Assembly: GCF_900090265.1 (NCBI RefSeq)
Contig: NZ_LT607752.1
Span: 2,108,001-2,172,000 of the forward strand
DNA: 64,000 bases
Source of the DNA: Micromonospora rifamycinica
GTDB taxonomy: Bacteria > Actinomycetota > Actinomycetes > Mycobacteriales > Micromonosporaceae
Direction: 5' to 3'
Shown: piece after piece, positions 46,872 to 58,837 of the stretch
Numbering within the stretch: the stretch's first letter is position 1
How the letters are laid out: every line of letters begins with the position of its first letter
The notes under the pieces: generated by a model
Database searches by the model: none
What the model saw: the letters and a program-made list of their open reading frames with translations, nothing else
What the model was told of the DNA's origin: nothing
Position numbers and translations under genes: made by a program

Positions 46872-48167
46872 TCATGGTTGCTCGGGGTCCTGCGGGCACC
46901 GCCGGACGGGCGGCTCGGTCGGTGTCCCGGGCGGTCGGCCCTGTGGCGGCACCCGGCGCGCCGGAACGCCGATCGCCTGCCGGGCCTGGTCGAGGACGCT
47001 GACCCGGCACCGGCCGAGCCGCCACCGGCGGTACGCCTCCCCGGCCGCCCGCCGGGCCGCCTGCCGCTGCTCGGGTGTGGCGGCGGCGATCCGGGAGAGC
47101 AACGCGCCCAACGCCACCGGGGTCAGCTCGGTGAGCACCTGCCCGCCACCGTCGCGCAGCACGGTCGTCCAGGGGGTCCGGTCCGAACAGACCACCGGGC
47201 AGTACGCCGCCATGCTCTCCGCGATGGCGTTGCCGAAGTTCTCCCCCCGGGTCGGCAGGACCGACGCGTCGTACCGGGCGAAGGTGTCGCCGACCTGCTC
47301 GGGGCGGAGTTCGCCGCAGTAGCGAACGACGGAGGGGTCCGGCAGGGCCGACCACAGTTCCGCACACCGTTGCCAGTACCGCGCGTCCTCCACCGGGCCG
47401 TAGACATCCAACCGCACCGGGGGCCGGACGTGGGCCAGCGCGGCGAGCACCAGGTCCAGGTTCTTCATCGGTGAGATCCGGCTGAGGAATACCAGGCGTA
47501 CCTCGTCGGTGGCCGGCAGCGCGGCCGGGGCGGGGCGGGGCTCGGGGCCGGCGGCGGGCGCCACGACGGCCATCCGCGCCCGGGGCAGGATCCGCCGGAT
47601 GTCGGCGGCCTCGTGCGGGCCGGTGGCGTGCCACAGCACCCGGGGTCCACGTAGCATCCACCGCCAGCCGGCCAGGAACACCCGCTTGCGGAACCGGTGC
47701 AGGTCGAGGGCGGCCGCGCCGAACTCCCCCCGGGGGGCCACCAGGATGCGGTCCGCCCGCAGCAGGCCGAGCCGGGCGGCGGCGACGGGCAGGATCGAGA
47801 AGGCCGACCAGACGCTGTTCACGTAGAGCAGGTCGTACCGCGCCGAGCGCAGCGCCCGCCAGAGCGTCCACCAGTGCGCCGGCCGCCGTACCCCGAGATA
47901 GAAGACGTCCGTCCGGCCGTGTCGCGCCCAGGTGCCGGACAACCCGGGATAGGCCGTCCGGGTACCGAGGTCCCGGTCGCGGGTCAGCAGGGTGGTGGAG
48001 ACCTCGCCGCTGGCCGTGTCGAGGGTGTCGGCGATGGACCGGACGGGACCGCCGGCACGCCAGCCGGGGCTGAAGTAGCCGGCCGTGACGAGTACCCGGA
48101 AGCTCTTCTTCCCGGCATCGGCCGCCCGTTCGTCGACGTCCGTCGCGGAGCTGGTGTCGCCGGCCAT
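46872..48167 (-). CDS. Glycosyltransferase family 4 (paralog 2)
   Basis: 431 residues, close in layout to the gene at 43618-44832: GYFSPGWRAGGPVRSIADTL, PGLSGTWARHGRTDVFYL, LLYVNSVWSAFSIL, LVAPRGEFGAAAL, LSRISPMKNLDLVLAAL and GENFGNAIAESMAAYCPVV. Extra Pro-rich tail at the C-terminus. ATG at 48167 preceded by GAGGAG is preferred over an earlier frame start. It precedes the 2-epimerase gene by 10 bases, forming an operon. Confidence 0.87.
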   Translation of the reverse strand: MAGDTSSATDVDERAADAGKKSFRVLVTAGYFSPGWRAGGPVRSIADTLDTASGEVSTTLLTRDRDLGTRTAYPGLSGTWARHGRTDVFYLGVRRPAHWWTLWRALRSARYDLLYVNSVWSAFSILPVAAARLGLLRADRILVAPRGEFGAAALDLHRFRKRVFLAGWRWMLRGPRVLWHATGPHEAADIRRILPRARMAVVAPAAGPEPRPAPAALPATDEVRLVFLSRISPMKNLDLVLAALAHVRPPVRLDVYGPVEDARYWQRCAELWSALPDPSVVRYCGELRPEQVGDTFARYDASVLPTRGENFGNAIAESMAAYCPVVCSDRTPWTTVLRDGGGQVLTELTPVALGALLSRIAAATPEQRQAARRAAGEAYRRWRLGRCRVSVLDQARQAIGVPARRVPPQGRPPGTPTEPPVRRCPQDPEQP

Positions 48168-48346
48168 CCTCGCTCCTCGCTGAAGACACGGAACTGGGTG
48201 GCCCAACGAGCGAGAACCATTCCGGTAACTGTGCCCGGCAATTTACGTGAACGTGCCGGACATTGCCGCAACACTCGTGGTGAGCAGCCCGTTAGCCGGT
48301 ATAAGGAAGTCCCGCGAACAATCCGATCCGGCACGAGAGGAACCCC

Positions 48347-49360
48347 ATGTCGCGAGTGGCACTCATTTCCGGCACCACCGGTCAGGACGGTAGCTATCTG
48401 TCCGAGTTCCTGCTCGACAAGGGATACACGGTGCACGGGATAAAGCGAAGGTCCTCCTCGTTCAACACCGAACGCATCGACCGGGTCGACGTCCATCCCC
48501 GGCACGGGGAGGCGCGGCTCTTCCTGCACTACAGCGATCTGTCCGACCCGGCCTCGTTGACCTCGCTGGTCCGCGACATCCGGCCGGACGAGATCTACAA
48601 CCTCGGCGCGCAGAGCCACGTGCGCGTCTCCTTCGACGTCCCGGGCTACACCGCGGACGTCACCGGGCTGGGTGCCCTACGGATGCTGGAAGCGGCCCGG
48701 GCGGCCGACGTCGACTGCCGCTTCTACCAGGCGTCCTCCTCGGAGATGTTCGGCTCCACCCCGCCCCCGCAGCGCGAGGAGACGCCGTTCCACCCGCGCA
48801 GCCCGTACGCGTGCGCCAAGGTCTACGCCTTCTGGACGGCGGTCAACTACCGCGAGTCGTGGGACATGTTCTGCGTCAACGGCATCCTGTTCAACCACGA
48901 GAGCCCACGGCGGGGCGAGAACTTCGTGACCCGCAAGATCACCCGCGCGGTGGCCCGGATCGAGGCCGGCATCCAGGACAAGCTGTACCTGGGCAACCTC
49001 GACGCGGTGCGGGACTGGGGCTACGCCCCGGAGTACGTCGAGGCGATGTGGCTGGCGCTCCAGCAGGACACCCCGGACGACTACGTGGTGGCCACCGGCG
49101 AGGGGCACTCGGTCCGCGAGTTCGTCGAGGCCGCCTTCGACCGGGTCGGCCTCGACTGGCAACGGTACGTGGAGGTCGATCCGGTCTACTTCCGACCGGC
49201 CGAGGTCGACGCGCTGATCGGCGACTACACGAAGGCCCGGCGGCGGTTGGGGTGGGCGCCGAAGACCCTCTTCGGCGACCTGGTGCGGGTGATGGTGGAC
49301 GCCGACCGGCAGCTCCTCGAGGACGAGCGGATGGGACGCCTGGTGCGGGTGGACCGGTGA
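48347..49360 (+). CDS. gmd: GDP-mannose 4,6-dehydratase
   Basis: 337 residues, an extended SDR. Signature parts: [21 protein letters not shown] (NADP site), [36 protein letters not shown] and the SPYACAK pair, then [16 protein letters not shown]. It makes GDP-4-keto-6-deoxymannose, precursor of GDP-perosamine, GDP-fucose and GDP-rhamnose. The PerA-like aminotransferase two genes on points to perosamine. A GAGAGGA site precedes the ATG. First of a three-gene overlapping operon. Confidence 0.94.
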   Translation: MSRVALISGTTGQDGSYLSEFLLDKGYTVHGIKRRSSSFNTERIDRVDVHPRHGEARLFLHYSDLSDPASLTSLVRDIRPDEIYNLGAQSHVRVSFDVPGYTADVTGLGALRMLEAARAADVDCRFYQASSSEMFGSTPPPQREETPFHPRSPYACAKVYAFWTAVNYRESWDMFCVNGILFNHESPRRGENFVTRKITRAVARIEAGIQDKLYLGNLDAVRDWGYAPEYVEAMWLALQQDTPDDYVVATGEGHSVREFVEAAFDRVGLDWQRYVEVDPVYFRPAEVDALIGDYTKARRRLGWAPKTLFGDLVRVMVDADRQLLEDERMGRLVRVDR

Positions 49361-50559
49361 GGGTCACCGTCGACGCCACCGCGATCCGTCCCGGACACGC
49401 CGCCGGGGTCGAGGCGTTCACCTACGGACTGCTGTCCGGGATGACCGCCGACACCTCCTGCGAGCTGCGGGTGAACGTCCTCCGCGGCACTCTCGACCAG
49501 TGGCACGGCCAGGTGCCCGCCACTCGGATCGGCTGGACCGAGGTCGCCCAGCCGCTCCGCTCGGACACCGCGCCGGGGCGGGTGCTGCGCCGGTGGACAC
49601 CGGTCCGGGTCCGCGACTCCCTGGCCGTCCGCCGGGCGGTCAACGCGGTCCGGCAGCGCGCGGTCCCCCGGCAGCGGGGGGCGGACGTCACGCTCTACCC
49701 GTTCCACGGCGCCCCGATCGGTCCCGGACCGTCCGTCGTCGTCCTGCACGACCTGCGGCACCTCCACGCCGCCTTCCACTCCCCCGGCTTCGCCGCCGTG
49801 GTCCGGGAGAACGTGGCCCGCGCGTCCGCCCTCGTGGTCACCTGGCCCCACCCGTACCGGGAGACCCTGCGGCTGTTTCCCGAGGCGGCGCAGCGGACCG
49901 CGCTCATCCCGACCCCGACCTTCCAGCCCGCGCCGGACCGTGCCGCCGCCCGGCCCGAACCGGGCCTGCTGGTGTACCCGTCCTCCACCGCGTCCCACAA
50001 GAACCACGCGACCCTGCTGGAGGCGATGGCGCTGCTCCCGCAGTGCCGCCTGGTCTGCCCCGGGCCGCTGGTCGAGCCGGACGCCAGCCGCCTGCTCGCC
50101 CGCGCCGCGCGGCCCGACCTGCGGGGCCGGGTGTCCTTTCCCGGCTTCGTCACCCTCGACGAGCTGAACGCCCTCTACGCCCGCGCCGACGCGGTGGTGA
50201 TCCCGTCGCTGTGGGAGGCGGCGAGCGGGGCGATGCTGGAGGCGTTCAGCTGGGGGCTGCCGGTCGCCTGCGCGGACGCCGAGCCGCTGCTGGCCCAACT
50301 GGAGTTCACCGGAGCCGAGGCGACCGTCTTCCGGGCCACCGAGCCGGCGTCGCTGGCCGAGGCGGTCGGGCGGCTGCTGGCCGACCGGCCGCGCTACGCC
50401 GCCGCCGCCCGGCACGCCGACAACCGGTTGGCCGTCCGCACCTGGACGGCGACCGGCGGCGACTACCTCGACGTGCTGCGCTGGGTGGCGCAGGGAAGGC
50501 CGGGACCGATGCCGAGATCCGCGTTCGCCGCCGAACTCGCCGGGGAGGGAACGGCATGA
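49357..50559 (+). CDS. Glycosyltransferase family 4
   Basis: 400 residues. [23 protein letters not shown] and [19 protein letters not shown] on the acceptor side; [41 protein letters not shown] and [20 protein letters not shown] on the donor side match mannosyltransferase-like GT4 enzymes. Sitting between gmd and a PerA-like aminotransferase, it is a candidate perosamine transferase. GTGA and ATGA overlaps bind it to both neighbours. Confidence 0.87.
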   Translation: MRVTVDATAIRPGHAAGVEAFTYGLLSGMTADTSCELRVNVLRGTLDQWHGQVPATRIGWTEVAQPLRSDTAPGRVLRRWTPVRVRDSLAVRRAVNAVRQRAVPRQRGADVTLYPFHGAPIGPGPSVVVLHDLRHLHAAFHSPGFAAVVRENVARASALVVTWPHPYRETLRLFPEAAQRTALIPTPTFQPAPDRAAARPEPGLLVYPSSTASHKNHATLLEAMALLPQCRLVCPGPLVEPDASRLLARAARPDLRGRVSFPGFVTLDELNALYARADAVVIPSLWEAASGAMLEAFSWGLPVACADAEPLLAQLEFTGAEATVFRATEPASLAEAVGRLLADRPRYAAAARHADNRLAVRTWTATGGDYLDVLRWVAQGRPGPMPRSAFAAELAGEGTA

Positions 50560-51680
50560 GCACCGTCGACGACCGGTATCCGGTGGCCCGGCCGAGCCTG
50601 TCCGACCTGGAAGAGCGGTACGTGGTGGACGCCCTGCGCAGCGGCTGGGTCTCCTCCCAGGGCCGCTACCTGACCGACTTCGAGGACCGGTTCGCCCGCC
50701 GGTGCGGTGCCGGCACCACGGTGGCGACCGCCAACGGCACCGTCGCCCTGCACCTGGTCCTCGCCGCCGCCGGGATCGGTCCGGGCGACGAGGTCATCGT
50801 GCCCGCGCTGACCTACGTGGCGACCGCGAACGCCGTCGCGTACTGCGGGGCGCGTGCGGTCTGCGTGGACGTGCTGCCGCAGAGCTGGTGCGTCGACCCC
50901 GCCGCGGTCCGGGCCGCGATCGGCCCACGGACCCGGGCGGTCGTCGCCGTCGACCTGTACGGCCACCCCGCCGACTATCCCGCCCTGCGCGAGCTGTGCC
51001 ACCGGCACGGCCTGCTCCTGGTCGCCGACGCGGCGGAGTCCTTCGGCGCCACCGTCGACGGACGTCCGACCGGTGCCCTGGCCGACGCCACCACCTTCTC
51101 GTTCTTCGGTAACAAGGTGATCACCTCGGGCGAGGGCGGCTGTGTCACCACCTCGGACGCGGCCCTGGCCGAGCGGATGCGGCTGCTGCGCAACCAGGGC
51201 ATGGATCCCCACCGGCGGTACTACTTCCCGGTGCTGGGCTTCAACTACCGGATGACCAACCTGGCCGCCGCGCTGCTCTGCGCCCAACTCGACCGGGCCG
51301 ACGAGATCATCGCCCGGCGGGACGCGGTGGTCGCCGGCTACGAGACGCAGCTGGCCGACGAGCCGGCGCTGTCGGCGCAGCCGGTGGTCCCCGGTGTCCG
51401 CCGCGCCCCGTGGATGGCCGCCTTCCTGGTCGGACCGGAAGGCGATGACGCCTCCCGGGACACGGTGGCCCGCACGCTCGACCGGCTCGGGGTGGAGACC
51501 CGGCCCTTCTTCGTGCCGATCCCCGAGCTGCCCGCGCACCGCGACCCGACCGCGCACTGCCCGGTGACCGTCGACCTGAGCAGGCGCGGCCTCAACCTGC
51601 CGACCTACCCCGACCTGACCGGCCCGGGGCTCAAGACGGTGGTGGAGCGGGTCCGCGCCGCCCTGGCGACCCTCGCCTGA
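50556..51680 (+). CDS. DegT/DnrJ/EryC1 aminotransferase, PerA-like
   Basis: 374 residues. PLP-dependent sugar aminotransferase: GSGWVSSQGRY-like opening, ATANGTVALHLVLAAAGI, DAAESFGATVDG, the PLP lysine in SFFGNKVITSGEGG, and NYRMTNLAAALLCAQLD. The FFGNK.ITSGEGG form is typical of GDP-perosamine synthase (PerA/RfbE). With gmd in the same operon, GDP-perosamine is the likely product. Its ATG overlaps the upstream stop. Confidence 0.9.
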   Translation: MSTVDDRYPVARPSLSDLEERYVVDALRSGWVSSQGRYLTDFEDRFARRCGAGTTVATANGTVALHLVLAAAGIGPGDEVIVPALTYVATANAVAYCGARAVCVDVLPQSWCVDPAAVRAAIGPRTRAVVAVDLYGHPADYPALRELCHRHGLLLVADAAESFGATVDGRPTGALADATTFSFFGNKVITSGEGGCVTTSDAALAERMRLLRNQGMDPHRRYYFPVLGFNYRMTNLAAALLCAQLDRADEIIARRDAVVAGYETQLADEPALSAQPVVPGVRRAPWMAAFLVGPEGDDASRDTVARTLDRLGVETRPFFVPIPELPAHRDPTAHCPVTVDLSRRGLNLPTYPDLTGPGLKTVVERVRAALATLA

Positions 51681-51759
51681 CCCGCCGGCCCCGGCCCTGC
51701 GGCGCGCACTGCCGCCCGGTCCCGCGCTCCGGTCGGCCTGACGCCCGGGCCCGCCCGGT

Positions 51760-53034
51760 TCACCCGCCGGGCGGGGCCGGGAGGAGCCGGGGGTGCGCCG
51801 ACGCGCGGTGCGCCCCACGGTGCCGCAGCAGCGACAGGTAGCTGCCGGCCCAGGCGACGGCGCTGACCAGCGCGAGCGCCGCGAGCGCGCCCGCCGCGCC
51901 GGTCGCACCGCCCAGCACCGCCGCGACGACGACCACCGGCACCCGCAGACCCCCCAGCAGGACGCCGAGCAGTATCGCCCGCCGGCCCGCCTGCTCCACC
52001 CGTAACCCGGCGAAGCCGACGGCCGCCGGCACCGCGAACAGGCTCTCCAGGGCCAGCAGCACCAGCAGACCACGGGCCAGGTCCCAGTTGCCGCCGAGCA
52101 GCGTCCGGCCGGCCGCGTCGGGCAGCAGGGCGATCGCGGCCGTCAGCGGCAGGATGCCGGCGGCCACGAGCAGGGTGACCCGGACGGCCGCCCGGGACCG
52201 CGCCGCCCGGGAGCCGGTCCGGCCACGGGCCAGGTAGGGCAGGGTCAGCGTGGCGGCGGTGGACAGGACCAGGTTCACCGGCCCCAGCAGGGTCCGGCCG
52301 GCGCTCAACGCGCCGACCACCGAGGTACCCGCGACGGCGGCCACCGCGCTCAACGACACCTGAGCCGACCCGGTGGTCAGCAGGAACTGGGTGCCGAACC
52401 CCACCGCGACCCGGCTCTCCGCCCGGCCGGCACCCCAACCGGGTCGTCGGGCGTACCCCCGGCGCAGTCCGACGAGCACGCCGATCAGGCCACCGGCGAG
52501 CGCCCAGACGGCGACCACGAAGGGCGCGCCGACCAGCCGGAACAACGCGCCCAGCGCGGCGGCGCAGGTGACCGCCGTCCAGGTGGCCTCCTGGAGCAGT
52601 GCGCCCGCCGGGGTGCCCAGGCCCAGGGCGGTCGCCTTGGCGTAGTCGTAGAGCACCAGGCCCGGCAGGGCCAGGCCCACCAGCAGCAGATAGGCCGAAC
52701 CGTACGCCGCACCCGCGACGGCGAGCGGCGCACCGCAGAGCGTGCCGAGCAGCAGCACCCGGGAGGCGGCGGAACGCACCCCCGTCCCCGCCGCCAGGAC
52801 GGCCTCGGTCACCATGCTCCGGACCAACCCGGAGACGAGGACGTAGCACGAGAAGGCGAGGGCGAACCGGCCCACCCCGCCGATCGACTCCAGCCGGGTC
52901 ACGGTGATCGCCACCAGCAGGTTCCCGCCGCTGGACAACCCGCCGACCACCAGGGCGAGCAGCGCCCGTCGGCCGGTCCGCGGACGGACCCCGCCCGGGT
53001 GCCCGGTGACGCGGGAACGGACCCCGACGGTCAC
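51760..53034 (-). CDS. Wzx-like polysaccharide flippase (second of two)
   Basis: 424 residues with 12 hydrophobic segments, little polar sequence between them. ALLALVVGGLSSGGNLLVAITVTR opens it, and VGFGTQFLLTTGSAQVSLSAVAAVAG begins the second half, as in MOP-superfamily exporters. No single motif is decisive. GTG start 22 bases downstream of the restored end of the polymerase gene, so the two form an operon. A second flippase suggests two polymer routes or a modular locus. Confidence 0.75.
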   Translation of the reverse strand: MTVGVRSRVTGHPGGVRPRTGRRALLALVVGGLSSGGNLLVAITVTRLESIGGVGRFALAFSCYVLVSGLVRSMVTEAVLAAGTGVRSAASRVLLLGTLCGAPLAVAGAAYGSAYLLLVGLALPGLVLYDYAKATALGLGTPAGALLQEATWTAVTCAAALGALFRLVGAPFVVAVWALAGGLIGVLVGLRRGYARRPGWGAGRAESRVAVGFGTQFLLTTGSAQVSLSAVAAVAGTSVVGALSAGRTLLGPVNLVLSTAATLTLPYLARGRTGSRAARSRAAVRVTLLVAAGILPLTAAIALLPDAAGRTLLGGNWDLARGLLVLLALESLFAVPAAVGFAGLRVEQAGRRAILLGVLLGGLRVPVVVVAAVLGGATGAAGALAALALVSAVAWAGSYLSLLRHRGAHRASAHPRLLPAPPGG

Positions 53035-53056
53035 CGGTCGGCGCCCACCGGCAGCG

Positions 53057-54390
53057 TCACGCAGGTCGTCCGGTACGGCGGGGGAACCCCGGGGCGGCCA
53101 CGGTGCCCGGACCGCCCCGGCCGAGGGCGATGGTGCGGGTCAACCACAGCAGGAAGAAGACGGTGGCGGCCGACACCACGTGCTGCATGAAGCCGATGGT
53201 GGAGTCGGGGTAGGTGCCGGACCAGAGCAGCACGTCGGAGCAGACCAGGCAGAACAGGCTCAGCCGGGCCGGGCCGGGCCGGGCCGGGCCCGCCAGCGCA
53301 GCAGCAGCGCCACGAACCCGGCCCAGAAGGCGTGCACCGCCACCACACCGACGGGGCCGGCGAAGAACCAGATGTTGCCCAACAGCAGGAAACTGGACGC
53401 GGACGTCGGCCCGCCACCGAGAAACTGGTTGATCTGCTGCCCGGTCGACAGGGCCGGCCGGTCGGAGTCGAGAATGCGCGGAATCAGCCCGTACCGGAGA
53501 TGGTCGGTGAGGCCCGGCTGGCCGAGGTCGACCGGCACCTCGATGCCCTCCACGGCCGTCAGTTGCCGGTCCAGGCGCATCCGGTCGGTGGCGGTCACCG
53601 CGCTGTCCACCGCGATGCCCTGCTCCTCCCGGATCCCGTTGCGGTACGCGAACATCGTCGGCCACACCAGGACCAGCACCACCGTGCCGAGCAGCAGGTA
53701 CCGCAGCCGGAACACGCCGCAGACCGCCCCGGCGGCCACGGTGAAGAAGACGAAGGAGATCAGGGGGGCCGTGAGCGCGGTCAAGAGGGTGACGATCGTC
53801 TGACTGGCGACGAGCGCGGCGAGCCAGCCGTACAGCTTCGCCCTGGACAGCCGACCGCCCAGGTGGCTGGCGACCAGCAGCGCGAAGCCGAGCGCGGCCC
53901 AACCGGAGAACAGCTTGGTCAGCGCCACCATCGGCCCGTCCGGCACCTCGCCGTAGATCTGCGCCACGATGCTCCCGCGTCCGAGATAGGCACCGAGCAG
54001 GTCGACCACGATGCTGGTCACGGTCACCAGCCGGGCCACCGGATAGATGGCCGGATAGCGGGCGGTCGCCTGCCGCATGCCGTGCCGCCACTGTGGATCG
54101 GGACGCCCGAAGAGCAGGCTGACCGACTCCACGGAGAAGCTGCCCGCTAGGGCCAGGCCCACCAGCAGCACGATGAAACCGGTGTCCGGATTGCGGTGGA
54201 ACACCGCCATCGGAAAGATCATCAGCACGTACGGGGCGAGCACCAGGAAGCTGACCGGGTAACACCGCAGCAGCCAGCCGACCACCTCCCGCTGTCGTTC
54301 CAGACGGGGGGCGCGCACCGGATGGACCGACCGGACGGCGGTGACGTCGCTCCCGGATCCAGGGTCGAGGGCCACCCCAGACCGGTTCAT
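53057..54390 (-). CDS. Wzy-like repeat-unit polymerase, frame broken at a CCGGG repeat
   Basis: From the ATG the frame runs 376 residues, ending at a TGA (53260-53262) directly after a CCGGG run. The next frame continues with coherent membrane sequence (LSLFCLVCSDVLLW, FMQHVVSAATVFFLLWL) to a stop at 53057. Removing one 5-base unit joins the two into 442 residues; I calculate the length as exactly in frame. About ten membrane segments, and NQFLGGGPTSASSFLLLGNI with FFAGPVGVVAVHAFW, are as in O-antigen polymerases. The last membrane segments are lost in the present form. Either phase variation, a fresh mutation, or a sequencing slip. Confidence 0.75.
53264..53288. repeat. Pentanucleotide run (CCGGG)5 inside the polymerase gene
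   Basis: Five perfect CCGGG units. Five units end the frame immediately after; four would read through to 53057; six would enter a third frame that stops at 53031. A classic slipped-strand site. Confidence 0.92.
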
Positions 54391-54540
54391 CAGATGTTCC
54401 CCTCACTGTTTCGGGTCGCCTCATGGGCAACGAGCCAGTCGATGCCACGACACGCTCCCGAGGGGAAACGCCGGAAAACGCGGCACGCCCCGCCCGGCCG
54501 CTCCGGGCGGCTGGGCGGGGCGCGACGGCGCTGGCGAGGA

Positions 54541-56178
<1,638 letters not shown>

Positions 56179-56248
56179 TGCGGAAACCTCCTCGGTGGTA
56201 CGGGACGGGAGCGCTGTCTTCCCCGGCGGCGGCCGGGTCACACCCGGC

Positions 56249-57481
56249 TCAGGGTTCGACGCGCTGCCCCTTGCCGATGACGACGACGCCGTTGTCGGAG
56301 ACGGTGTAGCGCTGCCGGTCCTTCTCCAGGTCGACGCCGATCTCGGCGCCCTCGGGCACGAAGACGTTCTTGTCGAGGATGGCCCGGCGGACCACCGCGT
56401 GCCGGCCGATCTCGACGCCCTCCATCAGCACCGCGCCGTCGACCTGCGCCCAGGAGTGCACCTTGACCTTCGGCGAGACGACCGAGTTCTCCACCAGCGA
56501 ACCGGAGATCACCGCGCCGGGCGAGATCATCGAGCCGACCGCCCGGCCGACCCGCTCGCCCCACTGGTGGACGAACTTCGCCGGCGGGTACGGCGGCTGG
56601 TCGGTGTAGATGGGCCAGTCGAAGTTGTAGAGGTTGAACACCGGGTGCACGTTGATCAGATCCATGTGCGCGTCGTAGAACGAGTCGAGCGTCCCCACGT
56701 CCCGCCAGTAGCCCCGGTCCCGGTCGGTGCTGCCGGGCACCTCGTTGTCCTGGAAGTCGTAGACGTTGGCCTCGCCCCGCTCGACCATCATCGGGATGAT
56801 GCTGCCGCCCATGTCGTGCTTGCTGGTCTTGTCGGCGGCGTCCCGCTCGACGGCCTCGCAGAGCGCCCGGGTGGAGAAGACGTAGTTGCCCATCGAGGCG
56901 TAGATCTGGTCGGGGGCGTCGGGCAGGCCCACCGCGTCGGTGGGCTTCTCCCGGAAGGCCCGGATCCGCTTGCCGTCCTCGCCGACCTCGATCACGCCGA
57001 ACTGGTCGGCCGTCGACAGCGGCTGGCGGATGCCGGCGACGGTGACCGACGCCCCGGAGGCGATGTGGTCGTCGACCATCTGCCGGGGGTCCATCCGGTA
57101 GATGTGGTCGGCGCCGAAGACGATCACGTAGTCCGGCTGCTCGTCGTTGATCAGGTTAAAGCTCTGGTAGATCGCGTCGGCGGAGCCGGCGAACCACCAC
57201 GGGCCCCGGCGCTGCTGCGCCGGCACCGGCGTGACGTAGTTGCCGAGCAGCGTCGACATCCGCCAGGTCTTGGTGATGTGGCGGTCCAGCGAGTGGGACT
57301 TGTACTGGGTCAAAACGACGATCTTGAGAAAGCCGGCGTTCGCCAGATTGGACAGGACGAAATCGACCATGCGGTACATCCCGCCGAACGGGACGGCCGG
57401 CTTGGCCCGGTCCGCGGTGAGCGGCATCAGGCGCTTGCCCTCTCCGCCGGCCAGGACGATCGCGAGCACCTTGGCAGCCAT
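56249..57481 (-). CDS. glgC: Glucose-1-phosphate adenylyltransferase
   Basis: 410 residues. Nucleotidyltransferase start [26 protein letters not shown], then [19 protein letters not shown] and FREKP, with a C-terminal beta-helix ([20 protein letters not shown]). It makes ADP-glucose for glycogen and maltose-1-phosphate synthesis. Divergent from glgA, the arrangement also seen in Mycobacterium, and located 70 bases upstream of pgm on the same strand. Confidence 0.95.
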   Translation of the reverse strand: MAAKVLAIVLAGGEGKRLMPLTADRAKPAVPFGGMYRMVDFVLSNLANAGFLKIVVLTQYKSHSLDRHITKTWRMSTLLGNYVTPVPAQQRRGPWWFAGSADAIYQSFNLINDEQPDYVIVFGADHIYRMDPRQMVDDHIASGASVTVAGIRQPLSTADQFGVIEVGEDGKRIRAFREKPTDAVGLPDAPDQIYASMGNYVFSTRALCEAVERDAADKTSKHDMGGSIIPMMVERGEANVYDFQDNEVPGSTDRDRGYWRDVGTLDSFYDAHMDLINVHPVFNLYNFDWPIYTDQPPYPPAKFVHQWGERVGRAVGSMISPGAVISGSLVENSVVSPKVKVHSWAQVDGAVLMEGVEIGRHAVVRRAILDKNVFVPEGAEIGVDLEKDRQRYTVSDNGVVVIGKGQRVEP

Positions 57482-57576
57482 GACCAGACGCTATCCATAC
57501 CGCTGCGACTTCACCACTCGTACGGGCACAGTTCCGCGACCGGTGCGCGGCCGGATTCTGCACTAGGGTGCCGGTC

Positions 57577-58779
57577 ATGACCGACTCCGCCCCGCTGCGC
57601 GTGGACCTGCTGACCCGCGAGTACCCGCCGGAGGTCTACGGCGGGGCCGGGGTGCACGTCGAGTACCTGGCCCGGGAACTGCGCCGGCTCGCCGACGTCC
57701 GGGTGCACTGCTTCGGCGCGACGCGCGACGAGCCGGGCGTCACCGCGTACCCCGAGCCGGCCGACCTGGGCGGCGCGAACGCCGCGCTACGCACCATGGG
57801 CGTGGACCTGGCGATGGCCGCCGGGTGCGCCGGCACCGACGTGGTGCACAGCCACACCTGGTACGCCAACCTGGCCGGGCACACCGCCAAGCTGCTGTAC
57901 GGGGTGCCGCACGTGGTGACCGCGCACAGCCTGGAGCCGCTGCGCCCGTGGAAGGCCGAGCAGCTCGGCGGCGGCTACGCGCTCTCCTCCTGGTGCGAGC
58001 GGACGGCGATGGAGTCCGCCGACGCGATCGTCGCGGTCAGCGCGGGGATGCGCCGGGACGTGCTGACCGCCTACCCGGCGGTGAACCCGGACCGGGTCCG
58101 GGTGGTCTACAACGGCATCGACACCGCCCAGTACGCCCCGGACCCCGGCACCGACGTGCTCGACCGGCTCGGCATCGACCCGGCCCGCCCCAGCGTGGTC
58201 TACGTCGGGCGGATCACCCGGCAGAAGGGCCTGCCGTACCTGCTGCGGGCGGCCCGGGAGCTGCCCGCCGACACCCAGCTCGTGCTGCTCGCCGGTGCCC
58301 CGGACACCCCGGAGATCGCCGCCGAGGTGGAAGGGCTGGTCGGCGAGCTGCGGGCCAACCGGTCCGGGGTGGTCTGGGTGGCCGAGATGCTGCCCAAGCC
58401 CGAGGTGATCCAGGTGCTCACCCACGCCACCGTCTTCGTCTGCCCCTCGGTCTACGAGCCGATGGGCATCGTCAACCTGGAGGCGATGGCCTGCGAGACG
58501 GCGGTGGTGGCGACCGCCACCGGCGGCATCCCCGAGGTGGTCGCCGACGGCGAGACCGGGCTGCTGGTGCCGATCGAGCAGGCCGGCGACGGCAGCGGCA
58601 ACCCGCTGGACCCGGACCGGTTCGTCGCCGACCTCGCCAAGACGATCAACGAGCTGCTGGCCGACCCGCAGCGCACCGAGGAGTTGGGTCTCGCCGGCCG
58701 GCGGCGGGCCGTCGAGCACTTCTCCTGGGACGCCATCGCCGTCCAGACCCTCGAGCTGTACCGCTCGCTGCGGGCATAG
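57577..58779 (+). CDS. glgA: ADP-glucose glycosyltransferase (GlgA/GlgM type)
   Basis: 400 residues, GT4 family. LLTREYPPEVYGGAGVHVEYLA, HSHTWYANLAGH, HSLEPLRPWKAEQLGGGY, VYVGRITRQKGLPYLLRAA and PSVYEPMGIVNLEAMACE are typical of the actinobacterial protein long called GlgA; in Mycobacterium its homologue GlgM makes maltose-1-phosphate. taggg in the last 15 bases before the ATG and no ribosome site suggest a leaderless message. Its last 21 coding bases are repeated at 59631. Confidence 0.93.
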   Translation: MTDSAPLRVDLLTREYPPEVYGGAGVHVEYLARELRRLADVRVHCFGATRDEPGVTAYPEPADLGGANAALRTMGVDLAMAAGCAGTDVVHSHTWYANLAGHTAKLLYGVPHVVTAHSLEPLRPWKAEQLGGGYALSSWCERTAMESADAIVAVSAGMRRDVLTAYPAVNPDRVRVVYNGIDTAQYAPDPGTDVLDRLGIDPARPSVVYVGRITRQKGLPYLLRAARELPADTQLVLLAGAPDTPEIAAEVEGLVGELRANRSGVVWVAEMLPKPEVIQVLTHATVFVCPSVYEPMGIVNLEAMACETAVVATATGGIPEVVADGETGLLVPIEQAGDGSGNPLDPDRFVADLAKTINELLADPQRTEELGLAGRRRAVEHFSWDAIAVQTLELYRSLRA

Positions 58780-58837
58780 GGCGGGTTCCTCCCCCCGTCC
58801 CTCCGCTGCCACGCAGGCTGGACGAAGCAGGGACCGG

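Noticed and set aside
28954..54390. A bacillosamine (Pgl-type protein glycosylation) locus
   Set aside because: PglC- and PglD-like genes are present but no oligosaccharyltransferase, and gmd with a PerA-like gene favours perosamine.
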